7,198 nt of DNA, from the NCBI GenBank assembly GCA_944385305.1, contig CALWWS010000152.1:1-7198 (forward strand), read 5' to 3'. The notes below the pieces were generated by a model. It saw only the letters and a list, made by a program, of their open reading frames with translations. It searched no databases and was not told where the DNA came from. Origin of the DNA: an uncultured Oscillospiraceae bacterium. Lineage in GTDB: Bacteria > Bacillota > Clostridia > Oscillospirales > Oscillospiraceae. The position numbers and the translations under genes were made by a program. Of the stretch, positions 1-6,067 are shown piece after piece; position 1 is the stretch's first letter, and the number at the start of each line of letters is the position of its first letter.

Positions 1-1088
1 TTGAGTACCACTCCATGGAGTCCAACCTGCTGAAGCTGGACATGCTGGGCCACGACGACCCCACCATGATCCGGATGCTTCAGGACCTGACGGGGGTGGA
101 CCCCCAGCGGATTCCTCTGGACGACAAGGACACCATGAGTATCTTTACCTCCTCCAAGGTGCTGGGCTTTGAAGACGACCCCATCCTGGGCCCCACCGGG
201 GCGGTGGCCATCCCCGAGTTCAACACAAAGTTCACCCGGGGGATGCTGATGGACACCCAGCCCCACGAGTTTGACATCCTGCTCCGGCTCTCCGGATTCT
301 CCCACGGCACCGATGTGTGGCTGGGAAACGCCCGTGACCTGGTGGTGGATCAGGGCATCCCCGTGGGCCAGGCCATTGGTTGCCGGGACGACATTATGAT
401 CTTCCTCATTGCCTGCGGCATGCCGGAGAAGCGGGCCTTCAAGATCATGGAGGCAGTGCGGAAGGGGAGGGGCCTGCCCGACGGGGCGGAGGAGGAGATG
501 GTGGCCGCCGGCGTGCCCGACTGGTACATCGGCTCCTGCAAGAAGATCAAGTACCTCTTCCCCAAGGCCCACGCGGTGGCCTATGTGATGATGGCCTTCC
601 GCATCGCCTGGTTCAAGGTGCACCACCCGCTGGCCTTCTACGCCGCCTTCTTCTCTGTGCGGGCCAAGGCCCTGGACGCCACCTGCATGTGCATGGGCAT
701 GGATGTGTGCAAGGCCAAGATGCGGGAGATTGAGGGCAAGGAAAAGCCCACCCCGGTGGAGGAGGACATGCTGGTCACCCTGGAGGTGATCTATGAATTC
801 TACCTGCGGGGTTTCTCCTTTGAGCGGATGGATCTCTATCGCTCCCACGCGGTGAATTTCCTGCCGGACAATGAAAAGGGCACCCTGCTGCCCCCCTTCA
901 CCTCCATCCCCGGCCTGGGGGAGACGGCGGCCTACTCTATCATGGAGCAGCGGGAGGGCCGCAGGTTTATCTCTGTGGAGGAGTTTTCCGCCGCCTGTCC
1001 CAAGGTGTCCAAGACCCACATTGAGCAGCTCAAGGCCGCCGGGGCCCTGGACGGCATGCCCGAGACCAGCCAGATGACCCTGTTTTAA
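1..1088 (+). CDS. polC: DNA polymerase III PolC-type alpha subunit, C-terminal part (5' end outside window)
   Basis: This is the C-terminal quarter of PolC, the replicative DNA polymerase of low-GC-type Gram-positive lineages, which works at the fork with the beta clamp. The reading frame is open from the window edge (first whole codon at base 3), so the ATG at 15 is an internal methionine, not the start. Recognisable PolC blocks are NLLKLDMLGHDDPT (27-68), LSGFSHGTDVWLGNARDL (about 291-344), IGCRDDIM (378-401) and the FPKAHAVAYVMMAFRIAWFK stretch (558-617). A helix-hairpin-helix segment, FTSIPGLGETAAYSIME (about 897-947), should contact duplex DNA. The protein ends in QMTLF, which fits the Q-x-x-L-F type beta-clamp-binding peptide and parallels the QLSLF tail of other PolCs. 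The PHP, exonuclease and catalytic-aspartate regions lie upstream of the window. A cysteine-rich loop (684-710) is the only local oddity. No terminator follows the TAA. Identification is secure. Confidence 0.97.
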   Translation, partial: EYHSMESNLLKLDMLGHDDPTMIRMLQDLTGVDPQRIPLDDKDTMSIFTSSKVLGFEDDPILGPTGAVAIPEFNTKFTRGMLMDTQPHEFDILLRLSGFSHGTDVWLGNARDLVVDQGIPVGQAIGCRDDIMIFLIACGMPEKRAFKIMEAVRKGRGLPDGAEEEMVAAGVPDWYIGSCKKIKYLFPKAHAVAYVMMAFRIAWFKVHHPLAFYAAFFSVRAKALDATCMCMGMDVCKAKMREIEGKEKPTPVEEDMLVTLEVIYEFYLRGFSFERMDLYRSHAVNFLPDNEKGTLLPPFTSIPGLGETAAYSIMEQREGRRFISVEEFSAACPKVSKTHIEQLKAAGALDGMPETSQMTLF

Positions 1089-1118
1089 TTGACAGGGACT
1101 GGCATAAGGTGGTAGGAT
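1089..1118 (+). promoter_or_regulatory. Putative sigma-A promoter of the ferritin gene
   Basis: A perfect -35 hexamer TTGACA (1089-1094) is followed after 18 bp by TAGGAT (1113-1118), which matches four of six -10 positions including the key T, A and T. The -35 box begins at the base right after the polC stop codon. Transcription would start near 1125, leaving a leader of about 34 nt. The good -35 and correct position support it; the weak -10 is the main doubt. Confidence 0.6.
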
Positions 1119-1133
1119 AAGAGCGCGATCCAA

Positions 1134-1145
1134 TTATACATATAA
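1134..1145. promoter_or_regulatory. AT-rich palindrome in the ferritin leader, possible operator
   Basis: The sequence TTATA-CA-TATAA is a perfect 5-bp inverted repeat around a 2-nt centre, in an otherwise GC-rich region. It lies between the predicted transcription start and the ribosome binding site and shares its last two bases with the AAAGGAG motif. The arms resemble the outer part of PerR boxes (TTATAAT-N-ATTATAA in Bacillus), but the site is shorter than a full box. A function as an operator is inference; an unstructured AT-rich translation-initiation region is the simple alternative. Confidence 0.3.
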
Positions 1146-1150
1146 AGGAG
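1144..1150 (+). promoter_or_regulatory. Ribosome binding site of ferritin
   Basis: AAAGGAG lies 8 nt upstream of the ATG at 1159. It is a strong Shine-Dalgarno match at standard spacing and fixes this start. Confidence 0.85.
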
Positions 1151-1158
1151 ACAGAGCT

Positions 1159-1671
1159 ATGCTGCACGAGACGGTTTCCACCCTGATTAACGAGCAGATC
1201 AACAAGGAGTTCTACTCCGCCTACCTCTACCTGAATTTTTCCGCCTACTACCAGGAGAAGGGGCTGGACGGCTTTGCCCACTGGTACAATGTCCAGGCCC
1301 AGGAGGAGCGGGATCACGCCATGCTCTTCCTCCAGTACCTTCAGAACAACGGCGGCAAGGTGACTCTGGAGGCCATTGCCAAGCCGGAGTTTGAGGCGGA
1401 CAGCAATCTGGCGGTGCTCCAGGCCGGCCTGGCCCATGAGCAGTATGTCACCGGCCTCATCCACACCATCTACGACGCCGCTTACGGGGTCAAGGACTTC
1501 CGTACCATGCAGTTCTTGGACTGGTTTGTGAAGGAGCAGGGCGAGGAGGAGAAGAACGCCGAGGACCTCATCAAGAAGATGGAGCTGTTCGGCTCCGACC
1601 CCAAGGGTCTGTACATGCTGGACCAGGAGCTGGCCGCGCGGGTGTACGCCGCCCCCTCCCTGGTGCTGTAG
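1159..1671 (+). CDS. ftnA: Non-heme bacterial ferritin (iron storage)
   Basis: This 170-residue protein is a bacterial ferritin of the FtnA type. Such proteins assemble into a cytoplasmic 24-subunit shell that oxidises Fe(II) and stores it as a ferric mineral. The ferroxidase residues are complete and fall at the E. coli FtnA numbers: Glu17, Glu49/Glu50, His53, Glu94, Glu126, Gln127 and Glu129/Glu130. The blocks NKEFYSAYLYL (15-25) and QEERDHAM (48-55) mark the first two helices of the four-helix bundle, and length is normal for the family. No methionine is placed like the haem ligand of bacterioferritin (residue 52 is Asp), which argues for the non-heme class. There is no signal peptide or membrane segment. 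The gene has its own promoter and terminator and so appears monocistronic, functionally unrelated to polC and his. Control by iron or peroxide (Fur or PerR type) would be usual, and the palindrome at 1134-1145 is the only candidate site. Confidence 0.96.
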   Translation: MLHETVSTLINEQINKEFYSAYLYLNFSAYYQEKGLDGFAHWYNVQAQEERDHAMLFLQYLQNNGGKVTLEAIAKPEFEADSNLAVLQAGLAHEQYVTGLIHTIYDAAYGVKDFRTMQFLDWFVKEQGEEEKNAEDLIKKMELFGSDPKGLYMLDQELAARVYAAPSLVL

Positions 1672-1682
1672 GCAAAATCAAC

Positions 1683-1712
1683 AAGGGCGCGGGCCGACGG
1701 CCCGCGCCTTTT
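1683..1712 (+). terminator. Strong intrinsic terminator after ferritin
   Basis: The arms 1683-1695 and 1699-1711 pair as a 13-bp hairpin with one G-U pair around a 3-nt GAC loop. The inner ten pairs are all G-C. A run of four T (1709-1712) follows the GC stem, and the outermost A-T pairs use part of it. The hairpin starts 12 nt after the ferritin stop codon. It should separate the ferritin transcript from the his operon. The T-run is short, but the stem is very stable. Confidence 0.88.
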
Positions 1713-1716
1713 GCCC

Positions 1717-1745
1717 TTGACAGGACACGGGCAATGTAGTATATT
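1717..1745 (+). promoter_or_regulatory. Sigma-A promoter of the his operon
   Basis: A perfect -35 TTGACA (1717-1722) and a -10 TATATT (1740-1745, five of six matches) are separated by the optimal 17 bp. Transcription should start near 1752, giving a leader of about 33 nt before the hisZ GTG. It is the best promoter match noticed in the window, and it sits right before the first gene of a closely packed operon. The -35 box begins four bases after the ferritin terminator T-run. Confidence 0.88.
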
Positions 1746-1763
1746 AGCGTGGTAACGTGCTAA
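1744..1763. promoter_or_regulatory. Candidate operator: inverted repeat TTAGC-N10-GCTAA
   Basis: Perfect 5-bp arms at 1744-1748 and 1759-1763 flank a 10-bp spacer that itself keeps two more symmetric pairs (1751/1756 and 1753/1754). The site overlaps the last two bases of the -10 box and the predicted transcription start, where a bound repressor would block RNA polymerase. A TrpR-family regulator (YerC/HisR) has been proposed for histidine genes in Firmicutes, but I cannot match this site to a known motif from memory. The symmetry is seen; the role is inferred. Confidence 0.4.
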
Positions 1764-1772
1764 AGTGTTAAA
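1749..1772 (+). repeat. Three tandem 8-bp units in the hisZ leader
   Basis: The units GTGGTAAC (1749-1756), GTGCTAAA (1757-1764) and GTGTTAAA (1765-1772) are consecutive and fit GTG-N-TAA-M. They run from the predicted transcription start to the first bases of the ribosome binding site and partly coincide with the inverted repeat at 1744-1763. They could be a multimeric protein site or an RNA-binding stretch in the leader, or chance. Confidence 0.45.
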
Positions 1773-1779
1773 GGGGGAG
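1771..1779 (+). promoter_or_regulatory. Ribosome binding site that selects the hisZ GTG start
   Basis: AAGGGGGAG ends 5 nt before the GTG at 1785. This purine-rich match supports the non-ATG start; no upstream in-frame alternative has comparable support. Confidence 0.8.
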
Positions 1780-1784
1780 TCCCT

Positions 1785-2954
1785 GTGCGCTATACCATCA
1801 ATACCCCGGAGGGAACCCGGGATCGGCTTTTTACCGAGTGTCAGGAGCGCCGGCAGGTGCAGGCCCGGCTGACCCGGCTGTTCCGGCAGCGGGGCTTTCT
1901 GGAGGTCTCCACCCCGGAGACCGAGTTTTACGATCTCTTCGCCCTCTCAGGCAGCGCCATTGCCCAGGAGCGGATGATCAAGGTGTGGGATCCCAGCGGG
2001 AAATTCTGCGTGATGCGGCCCGACTCCACCACCCCCATTGCCCGGGTGGCGGCCACCAAGCGCAAGGCGGTGCCCCTGCCTCAGCGGCTGTACTACGACC
2101 AGACGGTATACCGCTCCAACCCTGCCCACAACGGGGGCAGCCGGGAGATCCCCCAGTGCGGGGTGGAGCTCATCGGGGCCAGGGGAAAGAAGGCGGACGT
2201 GGAGATCATCGTTACCGCCATTGACGCCCTGCGCAGCTGCGGCGCCCCCAAGTTCCAGGTGGAGCTGGGCCACGCCGGGTTCTTCCGGGAGCTGGCCGGC
2301 CGGCTGGAGCTGGCGGAGGACGCGGTGGAGGAGATGCGCCGTCTCATTGAGGGAAAGAACTTTGCCGCCCTCAACGACTTTCTGGAGCCCCACCGGGGCA
2401 ACCCGGCCTGCGCCGCCCTGGAGCGGCTCAGCCGCCTGTTCGGCGGGGCGGAGGTGCTGACTCAGGCGGAGCGGCTGGCGGGGAAGACCCCGGCGGTGGA
2501 CTACCTGGCCGAGCTGTACGACGAGCTGTCTGCCGCAGGGTACGGGCAGTACATCCGCTTTGATCTGGGCATGGTGCACCAGATTGACTACTACACCGGC
2601 GTGGTGTTCCGGGGCTATGTGGAGGGCGCGGGGGACGCGGTGCTCTCCGGCGGCCGGTATGACAACCTGGTGGGCGCCTTCGGCCGGGAGGCCCAGGCCA
2701 CCGGCTTCGCGGTGGACGTGGACGCAGTGGCCCGCACCCTGCCGGAGATCACGCCCCCTGTGCTGCGCACCATTGTCCACTACGAGCCGGGCTATCTGGC
2801 CCAGGCCCTGGAGGCGGTGGACGGCCGCCCGGCGGGCACCAGCGAGCTGTCTCCCTGCCGCACCCTGGAATCCAGCCTGAATCTGGCCCGGGACAAGGGG
2901 GCGGAGGCTGTGCTGGTCTTTGACAAGGATGGAGAAAGGACGGTTCGGGTATGA
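1785..2954 (+). CDS. hisZ: ATP phosphoribosyltransferase regulatory subunit HisZ
   Basis: HisZ is a catalytically dead paralogue of histidyl-tRNA synthetase that associates with short-form HisG to make an active, histidine-feedback-regulated ATP phosphoribosyltransferase. The 389 residues follow the class II synthetase core: the motif-2 region MRPDSTTPIARV (77-88) and YRSNP through REIPQCGVELIG (about 109-131), DYYTG (268-272), and motif-3-like VLSGGRYDNLVGAFGRE (about 286-302). The chain stops where the synthetase anticodon-binding domain would start. At the position of the catalytic arginine in the HisRS LVRGLDYY motif (Arg259 in E. coli) this protein has His265 (MVHQIDYY), which fits loss of synthetase activity. 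Length is close to B. subtilis HisZ. It starts with GTG and is the first gene of the operon. Its TGA overlaps the hisG ATG in an ATGA junction (2951-2954), so subunit synthesis is probably coupled. Confidence 0.96.
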   Translation: MRYTINTPEGTRDRLFTECQERRQVQARLTRLFRQRGFLEVSTPETEFYDLFALSGSAIAQERMIKVWDPSGKFCVMRPDSTTPIARVAATKRKAVPLPQRLYYDQTVYRSNPAHNGGSREIPQCGVELIGARGKKADVEIIVTAIDALRSCGAPKFQVELGHAGFFRELAGRLELAEDAVEEMRRLIEGKNFAALNDFLEPHRGNPACAALERLSRLFGGAEVLTQAERLAGKTPAVDYLAELYDELSAAGYGQYIRFDLGMVHQIDYYTGVVFRGYVEGAGDAVLSGGRYDNLVGAFGREAQATGFAVDVDAVARTLPEITPPVLRTIVHYEPGYLAQALEAVDGRPAGTSELSPCRTLESSLNLARDKGAEAVLVFDKDGERTVRV

Positions 2955-3598
2955 GTGAACGGCTGAAGATTGCCATTACCAAGGGCCGCCTGCTGGACAA
3001 GAGCGTGGAGCTGTTTGAGGCGGCGGGGCTGGACTGCGCCCCCATCCGGGACCCGGGCCGCCGCCTGGTGCACAGCCTGCCCAACTACCCCCTGGACGCG
3101 GTGCTGGCCAAGGCCCCCGACGTCATTACCTATGTGGAGCACGGAGTGTGCGACATGGGCATTGTGGGCAAGGACACCATTCTGGAGAAGGGCGGCTCCT
3201 TCTACGAGGTGCTGGATCTGGGCTTCGGCCGGTGCCGCTTTGCCCTGGCGGTGCGGCAGGGGAGCGACTTTTACGGTACATATAAGACCCGGCGGATTGC
3301 CTCCAAGTATCCAGAGGTCACCCGCACCTTCTTTGAGAAGAAGGGCATGGATGTGGACATCATCAAGATTGAGGGCAGTGTGGAACTGGCCCCCATTCTG
3401 AACCTGACCGACGCCATTGTGGACATCGTGGAGACGGGGGCCACCCTGAAGGCCAACGGCCTGGTGCCCATTGAGGACGTGGCCCAGGTGTCCGCCCGGC
3501 TGATTGTGAACACGGCCAGCATGAAGCTCTACAAGGCGGAGATCGAAGATTTTATAGCCCGGTGTGAGGCGGAACTGGAGCGCAGAGAGCATGATTGA
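2951..3598 (+). CDS. hisG: ATP phosphoribosyltransferase catalytic subunit, short form
   Basis: HisG joins ATP and PRPP to give phosphoribosyl-ATP, the first committed and feedback-controlled step of histidine synthesis. At 215 residues it is the short form, which lacks the C-terminal ACT-like regulatory domain of the roughly 290-300-residue long form and needs HisZ. That matches the gene immediately upstream. Visible motifs are the N-terminal IAITKGRL (7-14), GIVGKDTILE (about 70-79) and the family signature from Glu141 to Leu166, which includes the PRPP-binding loop DIVETGATL (158-166). The start overlaps the hisZ stop by 4 nt, with AAAGGA (2935-2940) 10 nt upstream. The end overlaps the hisD start by 8 nt. 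Nothing is truncated. Confidence 0.97.
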   Translation: MSERLKIAITKGRLLDKSVELFEAAGLDCAPIRDPGRRLVHSLPNYPLDAVLAKAPDVITYVEHGVCDMGIVGKDTILEKGGSFYEVLDLGFGRCRFALAVRQGSDFYGTYKTRRIASKYPEVTRTFFEKKGMDVDIIKIEGSVELAPILNLTDAIVDIVETGATLKANGLVPIEDVAQVSARLIVNTASMKLYKAEIEDFIARCEAELERREHD

Positions 3599-4871
3599 GA
3601 TTGTTACGGCGGACGGGCGGAGAGAGCGGGAGGTCATGGCCGCCATGCGCTCCCGGGCGGCGGCGGCCAACGCGGAGATTACCAGGGCCGTGGCCGCCAT
3701 TATGGAAGATGTAAAGGAGAGAGGCCTGCCGGCGGTGGAGGAATACTCCCTGCGCTTTGACGGCCGGGCGCCCTTTGAACTGGATCGGGAGCGGCTGGAG
3801 GCGGCCTACCGGGCCTGCCCACCGGAGCTCATTGCGGCCATGGAGCACGCCGCGGCCAACATCCGGGACTACAACGAGAAGCTACTGGCCAAAAGCGCCC
3901 AGTGGCGCTCCCCCGACGGGGGCGTGGTGGGCCGGGTGGTGCGGGGGCTCACCCGGGTGGGGATCTACGTCCCCGGCGGCACGGCGGCCTACCCCTCCTC
4001 GGTGCTGATGAACGCAGTACCCGCCCGGGTGGCGGGGGTGGAGGAGATTGTAATGGTCACCCCGCCCACCGAGAACCTGAACGACGCGGTGCTGGCTGCC
4101 GCCCTCATTGCCGGGGTGGATCGGGTCATCGCCGTGGGCGGAGCCCAGGCGGTGGCCGCCCTCACCTACGGGGCGGGCTTCATCCCCCGGGTGGACAAGC
4201 TGGTGGGGCCGGGCAACGCCTTTGTGGCCGCCGCCAAGCGCATGGCCTACGGCCAGCTGGATATCGACATGGTGGCCGGGCCCTCCGAGGTGCTGGTCAT
4301 CGCCGACGAGAGTGCGAACCCCAAATTTGTGGCCGCCGACCTGCTCTCCCAGGCCGAGCACGACAAGCTGGCCTCCGCCGTGCTGCTCACTGACAGCCCG
4401 GAGCTGGCCCGGGCGGTGGACGCTGAGATCGTCCGCCAGACCGGCTATCTCAGCCGCAGCGAGATTATGGAGTGTTCCCTGCGGGACTTCGGCTGCGCCA
4501 TTGTGTGCCGGAGCCTGGAGGAGGCGGTGGAGTTGGCCAACGAGATCGCCCCCGAACACCTGGAGATCGTCACCCGCAACCCCAGAGACCTGCTGCCCGC
4601 TGTGCGCAACGCCGGCGCAGTGTTCCTGGGGGCCTGGTCGCCCGAGCCCCTGGGGGATTATCTGGCGGGCCCCGACCACGTGCTGCCCACCTCGGGCACC
4701 GCACGCTTTTTCTCCCCGCTGTCGGTGGACAGCTTTTTAAAGACCATGAGCGTCATCGAGTATGACCGGCAGACCCTGGAGTCGGTGAGCGGACAGATTG
4801 TCTGCCTGGCGGAGGCGGAGCGGCTGACCGCTCACGCAAACTCTATCCGGGTTCGCTTTGAGGAGGAGTAA
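3591..4871 (+). CDS. hisD: Histidinol dehydrogenase
   Basis: HisD is a zinc metalloenzyme that uses two NAD+ to oxidise L-histidinol through histidinal to L-histidine, the last two steps of the pathway. Read from ATG 3591 it has 426 residues, typical for the family. All key residues are present, each four or five below the E. coli number: zinc ligands Gln254, His257, Asp356 and His415, the catalytic pair Glu322-His323 in APEHLE, and His363 in GPDH. The NAD-fold blocks YVPGGTAAYPSSVLM (about 126-140) and VGPGNAFVAAAK (about 204-215) are clear. An in-frame GTG at 3564 would add nine residues (RRNWSAES-type) inside hisG. I prefer ATG 3591 because the protein then begins MIEIV, overlaps hisG by only 8 nt, and has GGAG at 3577-3580 upstream. 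Its last codons carry the hisB ribosome binding site. Confidence 0.97.
   Translation: MIEIVTADGRREREVMAAMRSRAAAANAEITRAVAAIMEDVKERGLPAVEEYSLRFDGRAPFELDRERLEAAYRACPPELIAAMEHAAANIRDYNEKLLAKSAQWRSPDGGVVGRVVRGLTRVGIYVPGGTAAYPSSVLMNAVPARVAGVEEIVMVTPPTENLNDAVLAAALIAGVDRVIAVGGAQAVAALTYGAGFIPRVDKLVGPGNAFVAAAKRMAYGQLDIDMVAGPSEVLVIADESANPKFVAADLLSQAEHDKLASAVLLTDSPELARAVDAEIVRQTGYLSRSEIMECSLRDFGCAIVCRSLEEAVELANEIAPEHLEIVTRNPRDLLPAVRNAGAVFLGAWSPEPLGDYLAGPDHVLPTSGTARFFSPLSVDSFLKTMSVIEYDRQTLESVSGQIVCLAEAERLTAHANSIRVRFEEE
4861..4868 (+). promoter_or_regulatory. hisB ribosome binding site inside the end of hisD
   Basis: AGGAGGAG, an essentially full anti-16S match, encodes the last residues of HisD and lies 6 nt before the hisB ATG. 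It is the strongest Shine-Dalgarno inside the operon. Confidence 0.85.
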
Positions 4872-4874
4872 TCT

Positions 4875-5453
4875 ATGGGACGTACGGCCAAGCTGCACCG
4901 CAAGACTAAGGAGACCGACATTACCCTCTCCCTGTCTCTGGACGGGGGCGGGGTGGCCATCTCCACCGGCATCGGCTTTTTCGACCACATGCTCACCTCC
5001 CTGGCCTTCTACGGGGGGCTGGGTCTGGAGCTGACCGCCGGGGGGGATCTCCACGTGGATGGCCACCACACCGTGGAGGACGTGGGCATTGTGCTGGGCC
5101 AGGCCCTGCGGGAGGCCATGGGAGACAAGGCGGGCATCCGCCGCTACGCCTCGGCCTACATCCCCATGGACGAGGCCCTGTGCTTCACCGCCCTGGACTT
5201 CTCCAACCGGGCCTATCTGGTCTTTGACGCCCCCATGCCCCAGGGGATGATCGGCGGCTACGACGCCTGCCTCACCCGGGAGTTTATGAGGGCCCTGGCG
5301 GTAAATGCGGGGCTCACTCTGCACATGCGGGCGCTCTACGGGGAGAACGCCCACCACATCACCGAGGCCCTGTTCAAGTCCCTGGGCGTGGCCCTGCGGG
5401 AGGCGGTGCAGGTGACCGGCCAGGGCGTGGTCTCCACCAAGGGAGTACTGTAA
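4875..5453 (+). CDS. hisB: Imidazoleglycerol-phosphate dehydratase
   Basis: HisB is a manganese-dependent enzyme that dehydrates imidazole glycerol phosphate to imidazole acetol phosphate; family members assemble as 24-mers with metal at subunit interfaces. The 192 residues match the monofunctional enzyme, without the N-terminal histidinol-phosphatase domain found in the enterobacterial fusion. Histidinol-phosphate phosphatase must therefore be encoded elsewhere. The family motifs are intact: GIGFFDHML (32-40), the metal-binding DGHHTVED (62-69), PMDEAL (97-102) and NAHHITEALFKS (about 158-169) with His160, His161 and Glu164. It begins 3 nt after the hisD stop with a very strong ribosome binding site, and hisH follows after 2 nt. 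No hisC sits between hisD and hisB, unlike in enterobacteria but as in Bacillus. Confidence 0.97.
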   Translation: MGRTAKLHRKTKETDITLSLSLDGGGVAISTGIGFFDHMLTSLAFYGGLGLELTAGGDLHVDGHHTVEDVGIVLGQALREAMGDKAGIRRYASAYIPMDEALCFTALDFSNRAYLVFDAPMPQGMIGGYDACLTREFMRALAVNAGLTLHMRALYGENAHHITEALFKSLGVALREAVQVTGQGVVSTKGVL

Positions 5454-5455
5454 GG

Positions 5456-6067
5456 ATGAAACACTTGACAGCTATTGTGGATTATGGTGTGGGCAACCTG
5501 ATGAGTGTGACCAACGCCATGAAGTACCTGGGCCTGGACACCCAGATCACCAGCGCGCCGGAGGATCTGGAGCGGGCGGACGCCATCATCCTCCCCGGCG
5601 TGGGAGCCTTTCCCGACGCGGCGGAGCGGCTGCGGGAGAGCGGGCTGGATGGGGTGATTGTCAGCCAGGCGGAGAAAAAGCCCATTTTGGGCATCTGCCT
5701 GGGGATGCAGCTGCTCTTTGAGACGGGGGAGGAGGTGCGCCCCACCCCCGGCCTGGGCCTGATCCCCGGACGGGTGAGAAAAATCAACACAACCGAGAAG
5801 CTGCCCCACATCGGCTGGAACAGCCTGCGCTTTCCCAACCCGTCCCCGCTGTTTCGCGGGCTGGAGGAGGGGGCGTATGTCTACTTCGTCCACTCCTACT
5901 GCGGCGCGGCGGCCCGGCCGGAGGACGTGATCGCCTCCACCAGCTACGGGGAAGAGGTGACCGCCGCCGTGGGCCGGGGCAATGTGTACGGCTGCCAGTT
6001 CCACCCGGAGAAGAGCGGCGAGGTGGGACTGCAGATCCTGCGGAATTTTGGAGGGCTGAACCGATGA
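5456..6067 (+). CDS. hisH: Imidazole glycerol phosphate synthase, glutaminase subunit HisH
   Basis: HisH is a class I glutamine amidotransferase that hydrolyses glutamine and passes ammonia through a tunnel to HisF, forming imidazole glycerol phosphate and AICAR from PRFAR. The 203 residues show the N-terminal DYGVGNLMSV (9-18), LPGVGAF (46-52), the nucleophile elbow GICLGMQLLF with Cys81 (79-88), and the catalytic His183 and Glu185 in CQFHPEKSG. This completes the Cys-His-Glu triad (Cys84, His178 and Glu180 in Thermotoga). The gene begins 2 nt after the hisB stop; GGGAG at 5441-5445 is the likely ribosome binding site at a rather long 10-nt spacing. The stop overlaps the hisA start in an ATGA junction. 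The partner gene hisF lies one gene downstream, so both subunits come from one mRNA. Confidence 0.97.
   Translation: MKHLTAIVDYGVGNLMSVTNAMKYLGLDTQITSAPEDLERADAIILPGVGAFPDAAERLRESGLDGVIVSQAEKKPILGICLGMQLLFETGEEVRPTPGLGLIPGRVRKINTTEKLPHIGWNSLRFPNPSPLFRGLEEGAYVYFVHSYCGAAARPEDVIASTSYGEEVTAAVGRGNVYGCQFHPEKSGEVGLQILRNFGGLNR

Noticed and set aside
1087..1135. AATTG (1087-1091) and CAATT (1131-1135) as a hairpin
   Set aside because: The arms are only 5 bp and weak, about 40 nt apart, with no T-run, so the match is consistent with chance.
1947..2780. Long open frame of 277 codons on the - strand across hisZ
   Set aside because: It is antisense to a gene with clear motifs. G/C-ending codons on the + strand leave few stops in antisense frames, and the translation resembles no family.
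1785..2954. Histidyl-tRNA synthetase (hisS)
   Set aside because: The protein lacks the anticodon-binding domain, has His265 where the catalytic arginine of HisRS would be, and precedes a short-form hisG, so HisZ fits better.
2792..3700. 302-codon - strand open frame across hisG and the ends of its neighbours
   Set aside because: It covers two well-supported gene boundaries on the opposite strand, with a low-complexity composition typical of GC shadows.
3882..4679. 265-codon - strand open frame within hisD
   Set aside because: It is a His- and Gly-rich translation with no recognisable domain and lies entirely inside hisD.
5465..5488. TTGACA at 5465-5470 as an internal promoter in hisH
   Set aside because: No acceptable -10 hexamer lies at 16-18 bp spacing. 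The best TA-rich hexamer is only about 12 bp away, and the site lies in coding sequence.
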